64,000 nucleotides of DNA from Paraphysoderma sedebokerense. Taxonomy: Eukaryota > Blastocladiomycota > Physodermatomycetes > Physodermatales > Physodermataceae. The stretch is from the NCBI GenBank assembly GCA_025602915.1, contig JAHLJZ010000084.1, positions 36,110 to 100,109 of the forward strand. Reading direction: 5' to 3'. The notes under the pieces were generated by a model. It saw nothing but the letters and a program-made list of their open reading frames with translations, was not told where the DNA came from and searched no databases. Positions within the stretch are counted from its first letter, which is position 1; every line of letters begins with the position of its first letter. This document shows positions 35,796 to 48,957 of this stretch, in pieces. Position numbers and translations under genes: made by a program.

Positions 35796-36476
35796 TTTTA
35801 GATTAGAGTTCTGTAATGGATGGGTCTGATTGCTTTTTCCAATCGTATTTGGAAAGAAGGAAATATTCTTTGTTGTTGACGACAATCACGTGAATCATAA
35901 CAAACAAGCGATGTTTGAATTAAACCTGAGAATTCTGGACTTACAATCATTCTATCTCCTATATTGTAGAGATAGAAAGTTGAATTTGGGAGCTATCACT
36001 TCATCTTGTGGTGGGCAATCCTTGATAACTACGATATGGTTTATGAGCAATTTGTGCTGTTAGAGACGCGTGGTAATTCTGCAGAATGACCCTCAAAATA
36101 AATGATATTCATCATTAAGTCCAAAATTGTACTTTCCGAATTGTAGTAGTTTCTCTAAGAATAATAGAATTATTTTTATCCACCATCATCATTTCACAAG
36201 GATTTGGGATCCCTTCGAAATGGAAATTATCTCGAGTCCGGTTGATTTGCATAATATAACTTACACATGTAATAGAAAATAATGCACAATTTGGATAAAG
36301 TGAATTCATACTGGTCTATATAGAATTCGATTGATGATATTTTAAGGACCAAAGAAGCAGCGCGGAAAGGCGGGCGACTCATTCTTCCCTTCCCTCGTCT
36401 CGTTTAATCTCGAGGAATCCAAGGTGCATCCGCTCAATCGTACATATATATTTAAATCAAGAATCATTTCACCATC
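35796..36476. promoter_or_regulatory. Shared divergent promoter region eIF3i/TAF12
   Basis: A 681-bp divergent spacer. A CACGTG lies at 35887-35892, 92 bp upstream of the eIF3i start. No other gene is visible. Confidence 0.45.
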
Positions 36477-37925
36477 ATGTCGAAGCAACCAAACCAGCAG
36501 CAGCAACCCAATCTAATGAACTTGTCCCTCCCTTCGACCTCTCTGAATCCCAACCAGCAGAACTCTCAGGGAAGCCCTCAACCACAGAATAGGTCGCTTC
36601 CGGCGCATCTTCAGAACCTATCTCCGCAACAAATGCAAATGCTGATGCTACAGAACCAGATGATGCAACAGCAGCAGTTGTCGGGTGCTTTCAATGCCCA
36701 AACTCACCTTGCTCAAATGCAACACAGATATCTCCAAACTCTACAGATGCAACATGCCCAAAATCAGGCAGCTCAAAACCAACAATCAAATCAACAATCT
36801 CTCGGTACAAATCCAGCACAGAATACTCAAAATCAAACATCTCCAAATATGGTACCTATTTCCGGCGCCTCCGCACCGATGGCCGGCTTTCAATCATGGG
36901 CGAGCTCTCTACTCACTCAAAAACTCTCATATCTACAAAACCAACTGAAGCGGCCGGATTTATCCAGCAAAGACAGAGAAACAATTGAAAAAGAAATGAA
37001 AACGATGACAGGCATTCAAAATTATGCAGCAGCAACTTCAAAACTCCCGACTACTTCGTCGTCGTCTCTTTCTTCAACTCAGTCCGCCGCGCAAGCCACA
37101 AGCAAACCTAATGTTCCAGCTACTTCATCCGGTATTCGCCCTTCACAACCTCCTGGAACTCCCAGGAACCCATCTATGTCTCCTCCTGCCCCGAATTCTG
37201 TATCTTCCGCAATGTCATCCCTCCCAGGAGTTCTCAAAAAACCGCAATTACCCGGTCCCAATGCCACACCCCGTTCCACATCAATCGCAAAACCAACCGC
37301 CAGAATTCCTTCTTTAACTCAACCTCATCAAGATCAATTAACGTCGTCCGGCACCGGTATAGGTGGCTCTATGCCGAGTACAGAACAAGGAAATAAAGTA
37401 TTAGGCAAGAGAAAATTGATGGATTTAGTGCACCAAATTGATCCGAACGAAAAGATAGATGACGAAGTTTCCGAAGTATGGTCGTGTTAATTCATTTTCT
37501 TCAACTCGTGTTCGGACATCTGTGCTTCGTAGTACTAATCTGTCCTCTCTTATCTTTGTCGATTAAAGCTACTCCTGGAGCTAGCTGATGATTTCATCGA
37601 GTCTGTGACAACTTTTGCGTGTCAACTGGCTAAACACCGAAAGAGTGATACCTTGGAGGTTAAAGACTTGCAATTACACCTTGGTTTGTACTCGAAATCG
37701 TCTTCTTCTTTTTTATCGCGTTGCTTTGAATATGCAAATTCTGATATAAATTAAAAATTAGAACGAAACTATAATATCCGCATTCCCGGTTTCTTTACTA
37801 CTACCCCAGAATCAATCGACCTTTCGATATCGAAGCGAAAAATGAATTCGGTGGTCGGTAATCATCAGCAGCGAGTCGCTATGGTGAAGAAAGCCGTTTT
37901 CGACGAAGGTCGGAAAGACAAATAA
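36477..37925 (+). CDS. TAF12: TFIID/SAGA subunit TAF12 (histone fold)
   Basis: Histone-fold subunit of TFIID and SAGA that pairs with TAF4 (TFIID) or ADA1 (SAGA). Exons 36477-37475, 37569-37683 and 37762-37925 join to 425 residues. The first 250 residues are Gln/Asn/Met-rich ('[10 protein letters not shown]', '[10 protein letters not shown]') and then Ser/Pro-rich, the usual fungal extension. The histone fold starts at about 310. '[18 protein letters not shown]' aligns with human 'KKKLQDLVREVDPNEQLD'; '[20 protein letters not shown]' and '[23 protein letters not shown]' follow. Both introns lie inside the fold. The C-terminus '[11 protein letters not shown]' matches 'HKQRMALIRK'. Near-certain assignment. 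Confidence 0.96.
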
Positions 37926-38503
37926 GGTTCGTGGTCCAGAGTCGAATAATGTCGATGGGACAAGTTGTGGTTCTGTGGAAAAATGAAGAGTAAGGTGGTT
38001 CGGCCATGCAGTGGGAGATTTGTTGAATGAATGCCATATTTGTAACGCAATACCAATCATTCAGCTTTGGACATCTAGGATATTTTGACCCAGATAAGCA
38101 AGTTAGCTGGAGCAGTTGTAAAATGCTGGATTAGCTGGTTTTCGGGACCCCCTCTGTAATAATTGAGGCGCGAAATGTGCAGACGTAACCGATAGTCACA
38201 CATTGCCAAAGATATTGTATAATAGAATCTTGTTTGAATCTGAGACCAAAGAGTACCATGATGATTTGATGCCCTAGCCCTTTTGTCGCTGTGGATGAAT
38301 TGCATTTAAAATATACAGGCCTCGAGTATCAAGTAGCGATTAATAAGTATTCTCAAAACTATGTATTACGTGATCATCGTGAAAGCGGACCCAATCAAAA
38401 TCAGCTTAGTATGTTTCAATAAAACTAGTTTCCCAAACTCTATTCTACAATTTACATATATACAATATCAAAAATTACAACAGATGAATACAATTTCATT
38501 ATA
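37926..38503. other. Intergenic region between convergent genes
   Basis: Lies between the 3' ends of TAF12 (+) and SNM1 (-). No coding sequence is supported. Confidence 0.5.
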
Positions 38504-41360
38504 TCACAGTTCGTCTTCAAGCCACTCCACTACTCCCTTGACTCCAGCATACTCCATCTGTTCTTTTCTCCATTGATCTATCCATTTTTTCATCTCGTTT
38601 CGACTTTTTTCACTACCTACATTCACGGTCGGTATAACCTTTTTAACATTCAAAGCTTTAACGAATCTTGATAACTCCCAAAACGAAGAATGCTCGGAAT
38701 AAGGAACCCCAAAAATGACGATGCGAGGGGAAGTGTATGTTGGTGTTAAACAGGTGACGTCAAATGGTGGTGGATGGTATGGATCGGATGGCGGCGGTGT
38801 GTAAGGTGTGACGGGGGCACGATAGGTCCATCCTGTTTAAAAATGTTGCGTCATGGGATTGTTCTAGAGCAGAATAATCGTCGCAACATACCTGTAGGTC
38901 GAAATCCTAACACATGGGTGTAACCTCCGCCCACTTTATCCAAGTAATCCATTAAGCTATCGCTATCTAAATTCATCAAGTTGACTACATGAACTTGACA
39001 TTCCTTCGGGTTAGAAGATAACATGGACATTAATTCAGGGTTTTCAAGGCATCGAAGAATCCGTGTTTTTGTTGGGTTTGCGTACACCTTGGATTTAAGC
39101 GTCCGCGCAATTTCTGTATCATATGCGGAGGACGGAAATCATGTTAGATTGAAACGGTACCATTAGAGGGAAATACAAAGAGAGGCGGAGGCAGAAATGA
39201 GCATACAGACCCATAAAAATCCTTTCTTTCCCAATCAAATAAGTTCCAACTACAACCAACACTTTACGTTTAACTCCAGAGTCTGAATTTCGATCTGACG
39301 TGAATACATCCTTTGTATACTTTGCGGAATCAAAAATGAAATCGGGGTTTATGAAATCGCACATCTGATTGACATTTGACGCAGTGTTATCTTCACTTTT
39401 GACTACACAATCGTCTTCCTCTTTTGTGTCGGCGTCCACGGCGGATGAAGAATTCGGTTTCAGCCATTTAAGCAACATCCCGAATCCACCATTTCCATTC
39501 CCGCTGTTACCTGCATTTTCTCTACCGTTCCAATTATCGCTAGAGAATGTTTTGCCATTGTTCTTTTTGAATCGTTTCCCCACAACGACTTCTTCCCCGA
39601 CCACAATTCTCCGTGCCAATTCGGCACACAGTTTCACTATTCTCGACTGGCTTGGAAATATGTAGCTGGGTTTGATATATGTCGTATCTAGATATAATGT
39701 GTCAAGAGGCTGACTAAGATGAATCTGTAGTGAAGGATGAGCAAGAATGGATGGATGAGCCCGAAAATCGCCGGTGTGAAAGTGATAAGAGAACTGAGAA
39801 CGGTAATGCGGGGGATTGGGAACTCGGAAAAGGAAGAGAGCAGAACCTGGGCAGCTGGAACCGAAAAAAAAAGCGTTCATCGTGGGATGATATAGTTTAA
39901 GGAAAGAATCCAAAACTTGAGGACACTGCATTCACTATACTATAACGAAGGAGGAGAGGAAAGAGAACATACTGATTTGCGTCAATTAATGTAACACCAA
40001 CCCCATTAATCTCTACTTCTTGATCGAATGGCAATTTATGTACAAATTCTGGTTTAACCCGTAACTTCTCGACCACAAGATTAGCTGTAATAGATGAACA
40101 GTATATACGACCGTAATCGAATGAAGAGCTCAGTCGGGTATAATGATCGCTAAGAGATAAAGACGTCAATGTCTATTGTGAATAAGCAGCAGTTATCAGG
40201 AAGCTGACACCAACCTATGAAAGTGCGTCAAGAAATATGCTGAGGCATCCTTAACTTTACCGTAAGAAAAAGCGTCAACAACAAATGACGTTCCTATAGC
40301 CGCATTATGTCAGTGTAAACGCAGTTTGCACTTCAATGAATGTAATAAATGAAAGTATTACTGTAATACCTGGAATCTTCTTATAAAACGGACATATTCT
40401 TTGAACCACTGTCTTTGCTTTCTTGGATTCCAACTTTACTTCAACCTCATCGTGCTGAGTTACTTGTACTATGCCTCGCTTGTCGGTAACTGAGGATAAT
40501 CCAGTGTTTCGGGAAATCAATGAATTGTCTATTAATGTCGAGGACAGCACAGTGTTGTCGGGTGATTCAGACAGTCTCTCGTCCAAAATCTGTCCATTAA
40601 GGCTAGAGGATGATCGTCTGGTAATCTTAGACATTACTTTTGTACTATTCACTAACTTCTGCTTTGTATCTAAAGTAGAATCCGACTGTCGATTAGAAAT
40701 CGCATTTGATTTTGACGTGGAATGGGATTGTAAGCTCGAGGATTTATCCAGACAAGAATTAACGTGCATTTCTCTTTTCTGAGGGCAATTTGATTGATAA
40801 GCTTTCAATTAATACGAAAAAGCAAACGCAGGAAATTGTCGTACCTGAACTTCCACGGAATCAAGACACATCCCACAAAGTGGGCAAGAAAGGGTATCTT
40901 CGGTCCCTTCACTAGTGAAATTAATTGGTTCTTCCAGGGTTTCGGCATTCTCATTGTCCAAATCAATATCCATATTTTCCTCTACCATGTCATCTAATAT
41001 ATTGAGCAAATCTGCGTCGTCATCCCATTCAATTTGCTGTTCGTGGGGTCGAACTTCGTTTTCGATTGAATCTACTTCATTCGTGGGCCCCAATTCCGCC
41101 GGAAAGAACTGTGACCGCTTCTCCTGGGACAACCCTACAATCGATTCCTCTAAATCGATAGTAATGACTTCTGATTTCAATGAATGTTTCTCAGCGGAAG
41201 ACACATCTTTGACCTGTACTGCGAAAAAAGAAGCTATCGAAGGCTGGGACGTCTCGGCCGCGGATACAGTTTTGTCGTTTGAACTTTTTGATTTTCTTTT
41301 AGTTGACTGTACTTTCTTTTTGTTTGAACTACCTGCTTTCGTAGCTGATGCTGATCTCAT
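38504..41360 (-). CDS. PSO2: DNA interstrand-crosslink repair nuclease SNM1/PSO2
   Basis: Metallo-beta-lactamase/beta-CASP 5' exonuclease of the SNM1A/Pso2 family, acting in the nucleus on interstrand crosslinks. The N-terminus holds basic nuclear-localisation-like stretches and 'QPSIASFF', which fits the PCNA-binding PIP box (Q-x2-I-x2-F-F) at about residue 39. A C2HC zinc finger of UBZ4 type is split by an intron ('CPLCGMCLDSVEVQ', then 'EMHVNSC'). The nuclease part has the metal-binding 'YFLTHFHSDHYTRLS' (HxHxDH), 'DANQCPGSALFLF', 'HTGDFR', 'LDTTYI', 'VVVGTYLIGKERIF', and C-terminal 'IFGVPYSEHSSFWELSRFV' with the terminal catalytic His. An intron of about 60-70 nt splits HxHxDH between S and D. 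A low-complexity insert of about 80 residues lies inside the nuclease. All metal ligands are present. Confidence 0.93.
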
Positions 41361-42272
41361 CTTTTCATTTTCTATAAGGTGAGAACTGTGCCTTCAAACA
41401 AAACCGTCGACGAATGAGTAATCGTCGGTTTTGTGACCAGGATATTTAGCCACTTGAGATCGTCCAATTCCAATCAGGCTTTGCGCGACTGACCAGCTTT
41501 TTTTTTTGCAAGTATGTGGAAACGATTGGTCACATTCTACGCCGACAATCATCATATTCAGTGAATCCCCCGCTTAATTCATAATTGCTCGAATTTATAA
41601 TGTCGGGCTATTTTCGTGCTCGAATGAATGGCACGACAATTGTTGGCAGAGCAAAGTGATAAGAATGTGACTGTTTCGATGTACAGGGATATAATCAAAC
41701 ATATGAATGCAGTTATTATACGAATAACCAAAAAAGCGTATAACTTTTTTAATCCTTAGTCTGGAATAATTCATCCAAACTTGAAAGCGCGTCAATAGGG
41801 CACTTGTTCCTTCCAGCAAAATAAAGTGGGAATGATCAAGTTGGGGTTCAAATGTATTATATATAGAATGCTGCCAGAGAGCAAGATTCAACAGAATAGG
41901 TAGTACGTCAGCGTCAAGAGACAGCGACAATAATTAATGTATTGATGGTAAAATGCTCAAAGAGATCACCATTCGCCAAACCAAATTGGCTTCCACTAGT
42001 TCGCGGAAACACCATTAACACGAATTGTGTTACTGGAAATACTGAAAATAGAAAAATTTGAGCTCGATTGCACAGAATCGGTAGATACTAATCAGGATTT
42101 TGAAGGATTAAATTCAATTCATGAGAATGATTGCAATTTAAAAGGCTCTATTTACAGTGGACATGGCCAGGTACACGTGACATATTGCCATAGAGATGAG
42201 TGAGGAATACGTGTCGTTTCCTGATGATAAAAAAACAATCACAACATTGGCACATTCGTTGTATCAGACATC
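41361..42272. promoter_or_regulatory. Divergent spacer SNM1/SmD1 with CACGTG
   Basis: A 912-bp head-to-head spacer. It holds a T11 tract near 41502-41512 and a CACGTG at 42174-42179, 94 bp before the SmD1 start. No extra gene is supported. Confidence 0.45.
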
Positions 42273-42982
42273 ATGAAGTTAGTTCGGTAAGTGCCATTAT
42301 GTCGGTCTGATTGACTGTCGTAAGTGGGCCCTTCTAACAAAACTTGTTTTTGGCTTTAACATTAGATTTTTAATGAAACTCAACAATGAGTCGGTGACAA
42401 TCGAACTCAAAAACGGAACGATCGTGCATGGAACTATAACAGGTTCGATCATTCGCCATATGCTCACCGTCTTTATGAGTGTAATCTAATGTTATTCTTT
42501 GATTTCGAAATATGAAATTAGGTGTCGATATGTCGATGAATACACACTTGAAAACAGTCAAAATGACAGTGAAAAACAAGGATCCAGTAAACTTAGATAC
42601 ACTTTCAATTAGAGGGAATAATATCCGTTACTTTATTCTACCCGATTCCTTGCCTTTGGATACTTTGCTGATTGATGATTCGCCGAAGAGTAAAGGAAAG
42701 AAGAAAGAAGGTTTGTTGTTGTTTATAATGTTTGCATTTGGCGGCCTTCTGTGATTTTGCCGCCGTAATCGTCGGGGGAAATTGAGTAATTCTCGCTTGT
42801 ATATCGAGTGGATGTTTTATTAGTTTGTTACCCTCGGCTGATTGCATATCACTGACCATACAATCTCTTTTGCCATTCTCTCTTTCATCATTACCATCGA
42901 TATAGCTACAGGACCGATGGGACGTGGAAGGGGTCGAGGAAGAGGTAGAGGTGGTCCTCGAGGCCGTGGTCGTGGTCGTTAA
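42273..42982 (+). CDS. SMD1: Small nuclear ribonucleoprotein SmD1
   Basis: Core Sm protein of the spliceosomal U1, U2, U4 and U5 snRNPs. Four exons (42273-42286, 42366-42442, 42522-42710, 42906-42982) give 118 residues, against 119 in human. Sm1 is in '[35 protein letters not shown]' (split by an intron). Sm2 is '[20 protein letters not shown]', both diagnostic of D1. The C-terminus is a Gly-Arg tail, '[21 protein letters not shown]' without its last residue shown here, the known target of symmetric arginine dimethylation and SMN binding. The first exon is only 14 nt of coding sequence. The intron before the tail is 195 nt. Confidence 0.96.
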
Positions 42983-43569
42983 GCTATCCATTAAAGAAGT
43001 GTCGGGGAAGCGATAACAACGTAGTATTTGGATGGAGGTGTAAATTGTGGATTTGAAAGGTGTTTTGAGGGAGAAAATCTAAAGCAATTTCATGATGGAT
43101 AAAATCTATTCGAATTTTTATCCAAACTTTCGCATCATCTATTCTGTTGTGTCAGATAATTTCTTTTTCAAGATGCTGCTGGATCTATGTTGTCGGTATC
43201 ATATTTCCGAGTCGTTTCATTGGTGGATGTCGCCTATTCATTCTTTCTCTATGTACAATAAGCAAACAAAAATACGTATGGATCACGGACTGTCTGTTAA
43301 TATACAAGAATCAAACTGTGGTTATTTCATATTTGCACATATTCAATGTTGGGCAAATTTCCCCTGATATTTGAATAGAAGTCACGTGATGCTCAGGAAC
43401 GCGGAAGTCCCTTCAAATTTCTCATTCCCTCGCAGATTCCTCTCCCTCATTCCTCGCTGCGAATTATCATTCCGTCTATCGAATACTCCCGTTTGTCTTG
43501 CAGCTATTCCAACCTCCTTAATCCCTATCCACACCCCATCCCGACCCTTCCGTCTCCTCTCTCTGCACA
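42983..43569. promoter_or_regulatory. Spacer SmD1/G-gamma with CACGTG
   Basis: A 587-bp tandem spacer. A CACGTG lies at 43383-43388, 182 bp upstream of the G-gamma start, followed by a pyrimidine-rich tract to 43560 typical of a fungal promoter. No other gene is visible. Confidence 0.45.
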
Positions 43570-44388
43570 ATGTCCGAACTCAAACTCAAGAAACTCGTCG
43601 AGTACAACAACAGGTTGAAAGAACAGTTGGATATGCCGAGAATGACTGTTTCTGAAGCTAGTCAGAGGTACGTAACACATTCCTACGCTATTCTGTCTGT
43701 CTGGATGTCGGAAACCACTCTTTTCATTTTTTCGAAGCTACAAAGATGTAGGTACAATGGTTGGGAGATTGTGCATTCTGCATGGATGAAAAATCTCTCT
43801 CTGGATGAGTTCTCAAGGAACTTTAGTATTGATGGCTGCGGGGTGTCTTGCTGTGTTAATGAGTATCTGAACATGATAAACTAAATGGAATCTTCTGTTG
43901 TCTATACGTAAAATTTTCTCTCGACGCATCCCATTGTCTAAAAACTCGTCAATCTCCCGCCTTTCGAATACCGAACCGTTATTTTACGACCATCTTCATC
44001 ATCGGTCTGAATAATGACAAATTTCTGCCTAAATCTCACTCATTTTTGAATCTTCCCTTGCTTGTCAACTGCCTTGAATCAATTTTACTGGATTTCGTCG
44101 ACATCGTTTTACTCCTAACTGGACGTATTCGTTCGCACTCTCATTACGTATTGTCGCTTGCATCCAACCCTCCATTCATTTCTCTGACGCAAATCCCTCG
44201 TGAACCATATTCTCAATTTCTTTTATTCCTGTCAAACTCTCCGCTGTCGCGAATTCACCAAAAACAGTTTAATTAAATACGTGAAGACAACTAAGGATTT
44301 CCTTGTTCCTTCTGTCTGGGGTACAGTTGACAAGAAAGATGATCCGTATGGTCCTATTGGCGGTCCTTGCTCATGTACTATAGTATAG
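43570..44388 (+). CDS. Heterotrimeric G-protein gamma subunit
   Basis: Fungal-type G-gamma, which forms the membrane-bound G-beta-gamma dimer downstream of receptors. Two exons (43570-43667, 44268-44388) give 72 residues. The N-terminal helix '[20 protein letters not shown]' is a short coiled coil that would pair with G-beta. The core is '[25 protein letters not shown]' (split by the intron), then '[16 protein letters not shown]'. The last four residues CTIV form a CaaX box for prenylation, and the Cys two residues upstream is a likely palmitoylation site, as in yeast Ste18. The intron is 600 nt, long for this region, with no coding exon seen inside it. Confidence 0.95.
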
Positions 44389-45143
44389 TACTCGCCGGTC
44401 AAAATTCTCCGGACTATCTTACTCCATCTACCCTTACTACGCCTTCTCGACGGTCTCTCTATACCTTTTAATCCTCGCCATTACGATATCAATTTTCCTA
44501 AATTCTATTTTAATACAATTCATTATCTACAGCACTTTTGTTAAATTATTAATGAATACCCAAAAACGGTGTAGTCGGGCTGCTGAGGGAAAAATGTGGA
44601 AGCTGATGGACAATGAAAATCCTATTAATCTTATTTTGTCTTTACATTCTGATAATATTTTATACGTTATTTGCTAGTATTATTTGTTATCTTTTGTTTC
44701 GGATAGTCAGACATGTTACAGTTGGAAGAAGCAGGTGCGGTAATACTCAAATTTGCTATCGGTCTATGGAACTAATGATGGTGAATCTCTGATAAAAGAA
44801 TTTCTGGAAACTGAGTTTTTAGCAATTGGATAGTGGCTGAAGGCGAGCAGTGTGTTCAGTGCAACATGTCTTTAGTTTGAACCAATATATTCATAGACCT
44901 TTTTCCTTAGACCACACTTTTGATGCACAGTGCTGATGGCACGATTCATAGCTCAAATACTCACATCCCTTGTAGGTGTATCGAGACATTTCAACCGCCT
45001 AATGTAGGATGAGCAGTAAGAAGAGCAATATTAGATAATTTCTGTAATTAAGCGCGGACTGCCAAACGTGAATCCCACTGAACACACTTTCTCAAGCTTC
45101 CTCCCCAATACATAATCGTATTCAACGGAAAAGTGACAAAAAA
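44389..45143. other. Intergenic spacer
   Basis: AT-rich spacer between tandem genes. No coding or structured RNA feature recognised on either strand. Confidence 0.5.
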
Positions 45144-47054
45144 ATGACAAATACCGAAATTGACAAGAAAGATTTAACCAAAAAGATCAGAAAAATCATT
45201 AAGACTGGAGACCCCGGTATGCTTTTCGTCATTGTGACACCAAGCCTGGTTAACGACTAAGGTTTATGGCCGGACGTGAATTGAATCACAGTTCTTGTTA
45301 TTGACTCTTATGAAATCTCAAATAAACAGATAAACTTACGTTTCGAATTATTCGAGAGAATGTAATTATTATTCACATACTTTTCTCCTTGATCGTCATC
45401 GTACCTAGTTCTGTCTATCCAAACTTAAAGAATTAATGATATTGACTCCTTGATTACTTGTGATATGCTTTTATTATTGTGCGTCAACCCCACGAAATAC
45501 CGATATCAATCAATAGCTAGAAAAACAGTTGAATTATGAAAATGGTTTCTTGAAGCAACATAAAGAGTGGTTAAAACAAAAGATCGATGATATTTGGGTA
45601 TGTCTTATCGTGCAGTGACGTTGCTTCGTCCAACATCGTATTGACCTGATGAAATAATCTTGTGAATTTCGGTCCATTTACAATGTTTTGTTTTCGCTCC
45701 TTTATTTCTTCTATTAATGTTTAACGCTCGGTGTCTTTTTAGACCGAGATCTCTGGCGCCTCCGACCAAACCCAAGATGAACCGCCGACCGATCAACCTG
45801 AATCGGCGGTTGAAAGTGTAACATCTAAAACAAATATAACGGGATCAAAGAATCGTACTAAACAGAAGTTACAATCCACAAAGAACTCTGAAAAACAGGA
45901 ATCGTTGGGTAAAAGAAAATCAAAGGATTCAGATGCGTCCGAAGACGAGCCCGAAATCGGCCAACCCAAACCGACTGAACCCCAATTACAAAAGCGAAGC
46001 GAAGATTCCGAAGACGATTTTGTGCCACAGAAGCCAAAGAAAAAGTTGAAAAGAGTGATAGACGAATACGATTCAAGCGATGATTTTTTAAATGAAGAGA
46101 ATGAACCAGAAGTGGCATCAGCGGGTAAAGACAGGAACGCCGGAGAAAGTTCTAATGCTAACAAAAACGAAAACGATCAGAAGAGAGTTAAAGATATGAA
46201 GGCACACACTAAAGACAAAAATGAACCGGTAAAGAAAAGTTCAAGGACAGAGGGGAAAGATAGACCTGAAATTAAGGTTTGAATCTAACTTCTCACTTTC
46301 GTTCCATGAACTTCATCAGTATATATATTTATTTTTTTCTCTTACTTTTGAAAGCTCAAGATATCCGATAAAGACGAAGAAAAGATAAAGAATCTGAAAA
46401 AGTATATCAATGCATGCGGTGTTCGTAAAATATGGTATTATTCCCGATCCAACCCAAGTTCTACATTGTACTTGATTAGCCTGACACCAATTTTTTTACT
46501 GAAATGAAATTTCTCGTACCTCCTAATATGTGCGATAGGTCAAAAGAACTAGCTGGTCTAACTAGTGGCAAACAGATTATAGAAAAACTCAGCTCGATTC
46601 TACGAGAACTAGGAATAGATGGTTAGTTTTCTTCTTGATTTCTATACACAACTCTCCCGCCGCAACCAAGAGTTGTAGTTAACTTAATAAATCACCATTC
46701 CATATTTAAGGTCGACCGAGTTTAGAAAAAGCCAAGAAGATCAGAGAAAAACGCGAACTAGAAGCCGAAGTTCAAAGTGAGTGCAAATGTCGAAGACAAA
46801 AAAAAAATAAAAGAACCAATAAAACTTTAACACCTTACAATTGTTTTGATACTTCCAGGTGTCGATCTCAATAATGTTATAGCATCGAAGCGAAGACGAG
46901 GTGGTTCCGGTAGTACTAATGACGTACCCAAATCGGTATGTTTCCGTATTATTGACAATTTTAAAGACTCTTCATTGAATTTACATGACATTTTACACAG
47001 ATCACCATGGATCTATCCAAGTATGGAGATCCTGATGACGATGACGTTGAATAA
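45144..47054 (+). CDS. HIRIP3: HIRIP3-like histone chaperone with CHZ domain
   Basis: Homolog of HIRA-interacting protein 3, an H2A-H2B(.Z) chaperone with a CHZ motif. About eight exons begin 45144-45216, 45521-45597 and 45743 onward, with the stop at 47052-47054. The N-terminus 'LTKKIRKIIKTGDPEKQLNY' and 'LKQKIDDIW' resembles the DEK-C-like helical start of the family. The middle is a long charged region with CK2-type acidic serines ('EDSEDDFV', 'YDSSDDFLNEENE'). The conserved C-terminal block is split across exons: 'NLKKYINACGVRKIW', 'IIEKLSSILRELGIDG', 'RPSLEKAKKIREKREL', 'GVDLNNVIASKRRR'. It corresponds to 'KRLKKYIQVCGVRKNY...ELGMEGKPSL' in human. It ends in acidic 'YGDPDDDDVE'. The acceptor at 45520 rather than 45510 is forced by frame. 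Confidence 0.87.
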
Positions 47055-47207
47055 ATCTGATTAGTCAATATCCGATTCAATTGTAAATAAGATGTAACAA
47101 TATATCTGATTCTAAATGATGCAATACATTAAATATTAACAATAATAATGCCATCTAATAATACAAACGATTACATCCGAAAAGGAGTCCGCCAAAAAAC
47201 CAACACC

Positions 47208-48957
47208 CTATTGTTTCTTGGACTTTCCAACATCTTTAACTCCACTTTGAGAAGTGGGGATCCGACTAAACCAAAACGCCACAAAAATCATGACAAAAGC
47301 ACCCATTGAGTATGTTTTCAGAGCGCCATAAATCCAATACAACGCACAAGTCATGAGTGGACCACAAGCTCTACCTAATTGACCTAACGAACGGAAATGT
47401 CCTAATAACATTCCTTGATTTTGATTCTGATGGGTTCCCTCACTTACATCTTTACCTTCTCCATGACCTTCTCCCCCTTCATCCTCGCCGATACAAAGAC
47501 TAGCTAAACTGGTTAAACCTGTTACTACAGTTGCGCTGGTAACACTTAGAAACAAGGCACCCATGTATAACCCCTTCACGGTATTAAATATCGCAATAAC
47601 CATAAACCCAGCCATACAACAAACTAGTCCCTGGAGGACGATAGTTTTTTCGCCTAATTTATGAGCATAACGACGGGTGTATGAGCCTTGTATGAATGCG
47701 GAAATGAGACCGATAAAACCTAGGAGCATTCCTTGTTCACGATTGGTGAAGTTGTGACGGTCGTAGGTTAAGAAGGGGAGAGTAAATTCGAGACCGGAGA
47801 ATATGAATAGATAGGTAAAATGAAGTAAACTGAGCTGGTTAAAAGCTGAAACAGCCGGTTTTTTAGTTGTTGAAGTTGAGGCGGCAGGCGCTTTTGCTGA
47901 CTTTGAAGGTGACGAAAAGGATGGTTGAGTCGGAGAAGGCATTCTCTTGTAGTTGATGGATTCGTCGAGGAAGAAGTACAAATAGACCATTTCGATGATA
48001 ATAAGGAAGAATGCACCGAGAGCAGGAGCAGAGTACGGGTTTAAACCGTATGAATCTAAAGTTGGACTGTATTGTAGTAAATCCAAGGATGCGAAATAGG
48101 CACCCAAGGCTGGACCGAATGTGAACCCTAGAGCAAAAGCAATACCGACGAGAGCCTAGCAAGGGATATCATTTAACATCATCTTTCGCCAAAAGAACCT
48201 GGATAAGAGAGAACAATACATACTAATCCTCTTGAACGGTTTTTCCTGCTTGTAACGTCTGTTATAATAGCAACTGATAGTTGTACGTTCCCTTCGCATA
48301 ACCCGCCAATAATCCGGGACAGCACAAATGTTTCAAAGTCTCTAGCAAATATCCACAGACCGCAAGATACAGCATTTCCTATCTGTTGGTTGAAAAAAAA
48401 GTTAAATTAGATATTTGGTTTTCATGAAGCTATAGAATGTGTTGCGAATCGTATAGTAAGAAGAAACTACCAACCATACTCAACATCAACACTTTCTTTC
48501 TCCCCCATTTATCACTTAACTTTCCAATTTGCGGTGCAACCAAAAACTGCAAAAATGAGAATAACGAGCCCAATGCTCCCCCAAAGAGCACCACATCTAA
48601 CTTTGTTCCTGATCCCCCTATCAGTGCTTTAAAAGTCTCTACTTGACGTAGAGTAATCGAAAACAAGGAATTCTATATTTATCAGCAACATCAGAAGAAC
48701 AATTATCAGTACCATGTTCATATTTAACCATTTAATTCACCTCCAAAGTATTGCATCAACGTTTCCAATGAACGATTCTGAATACTTACCTCGTCAGCAC
48801 TATCATTCTCTCTATAGTAATCCAACAACCGAGGGAAAAGCGGAAGAATAATCGTGAACGAAAATATATCCAAAATGAGCGCAATTACAACTGTGCGAAT
48901 AATTTTCGATGACTTTGCATCATAGTCAGATGTACTTTTTGTGGGTTTTTGAGTCAT
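47208..48957 (-). CDS. Major facilitator transporter, MFSD10/TETRAN-like
   Basis: Twelve-span MFS carrier of the DHA1-like MFSD10 (tetracycline transporter-like) group, which moves organic anions in animals. It is read on the minus strand in about four exons. TM1 is 'VVIALILDIFSFTIILPLFP'. The A-like motif is 'GKLSDKWGRKKVLML'; 'FGGALGSLFSFLQFLVAPQIG', 'SRIIGGLCEGNVQLS', 'GIAFALGFTFGPALGAYF' and 'FTYLFIFSGLEFTLPFLTYD' all match the human protein's order. The central loop is Ser/Pro/Lys-rich and a second low-complexity loop 'DEGGEGHGEGKDVS' sits between TM10 and TM11. The start at 48957 is preferred; an in-frame ATG at 49098 would add 47 residues. Substrate unknown. Confidence 0.88.

Noticed and set aside
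45793-46164. Minus-strand Phe/Ser-rich frames opposite HIRIP3
   Set aside because: Antisense shadow of the acidic Lys/Glu/Ser region.
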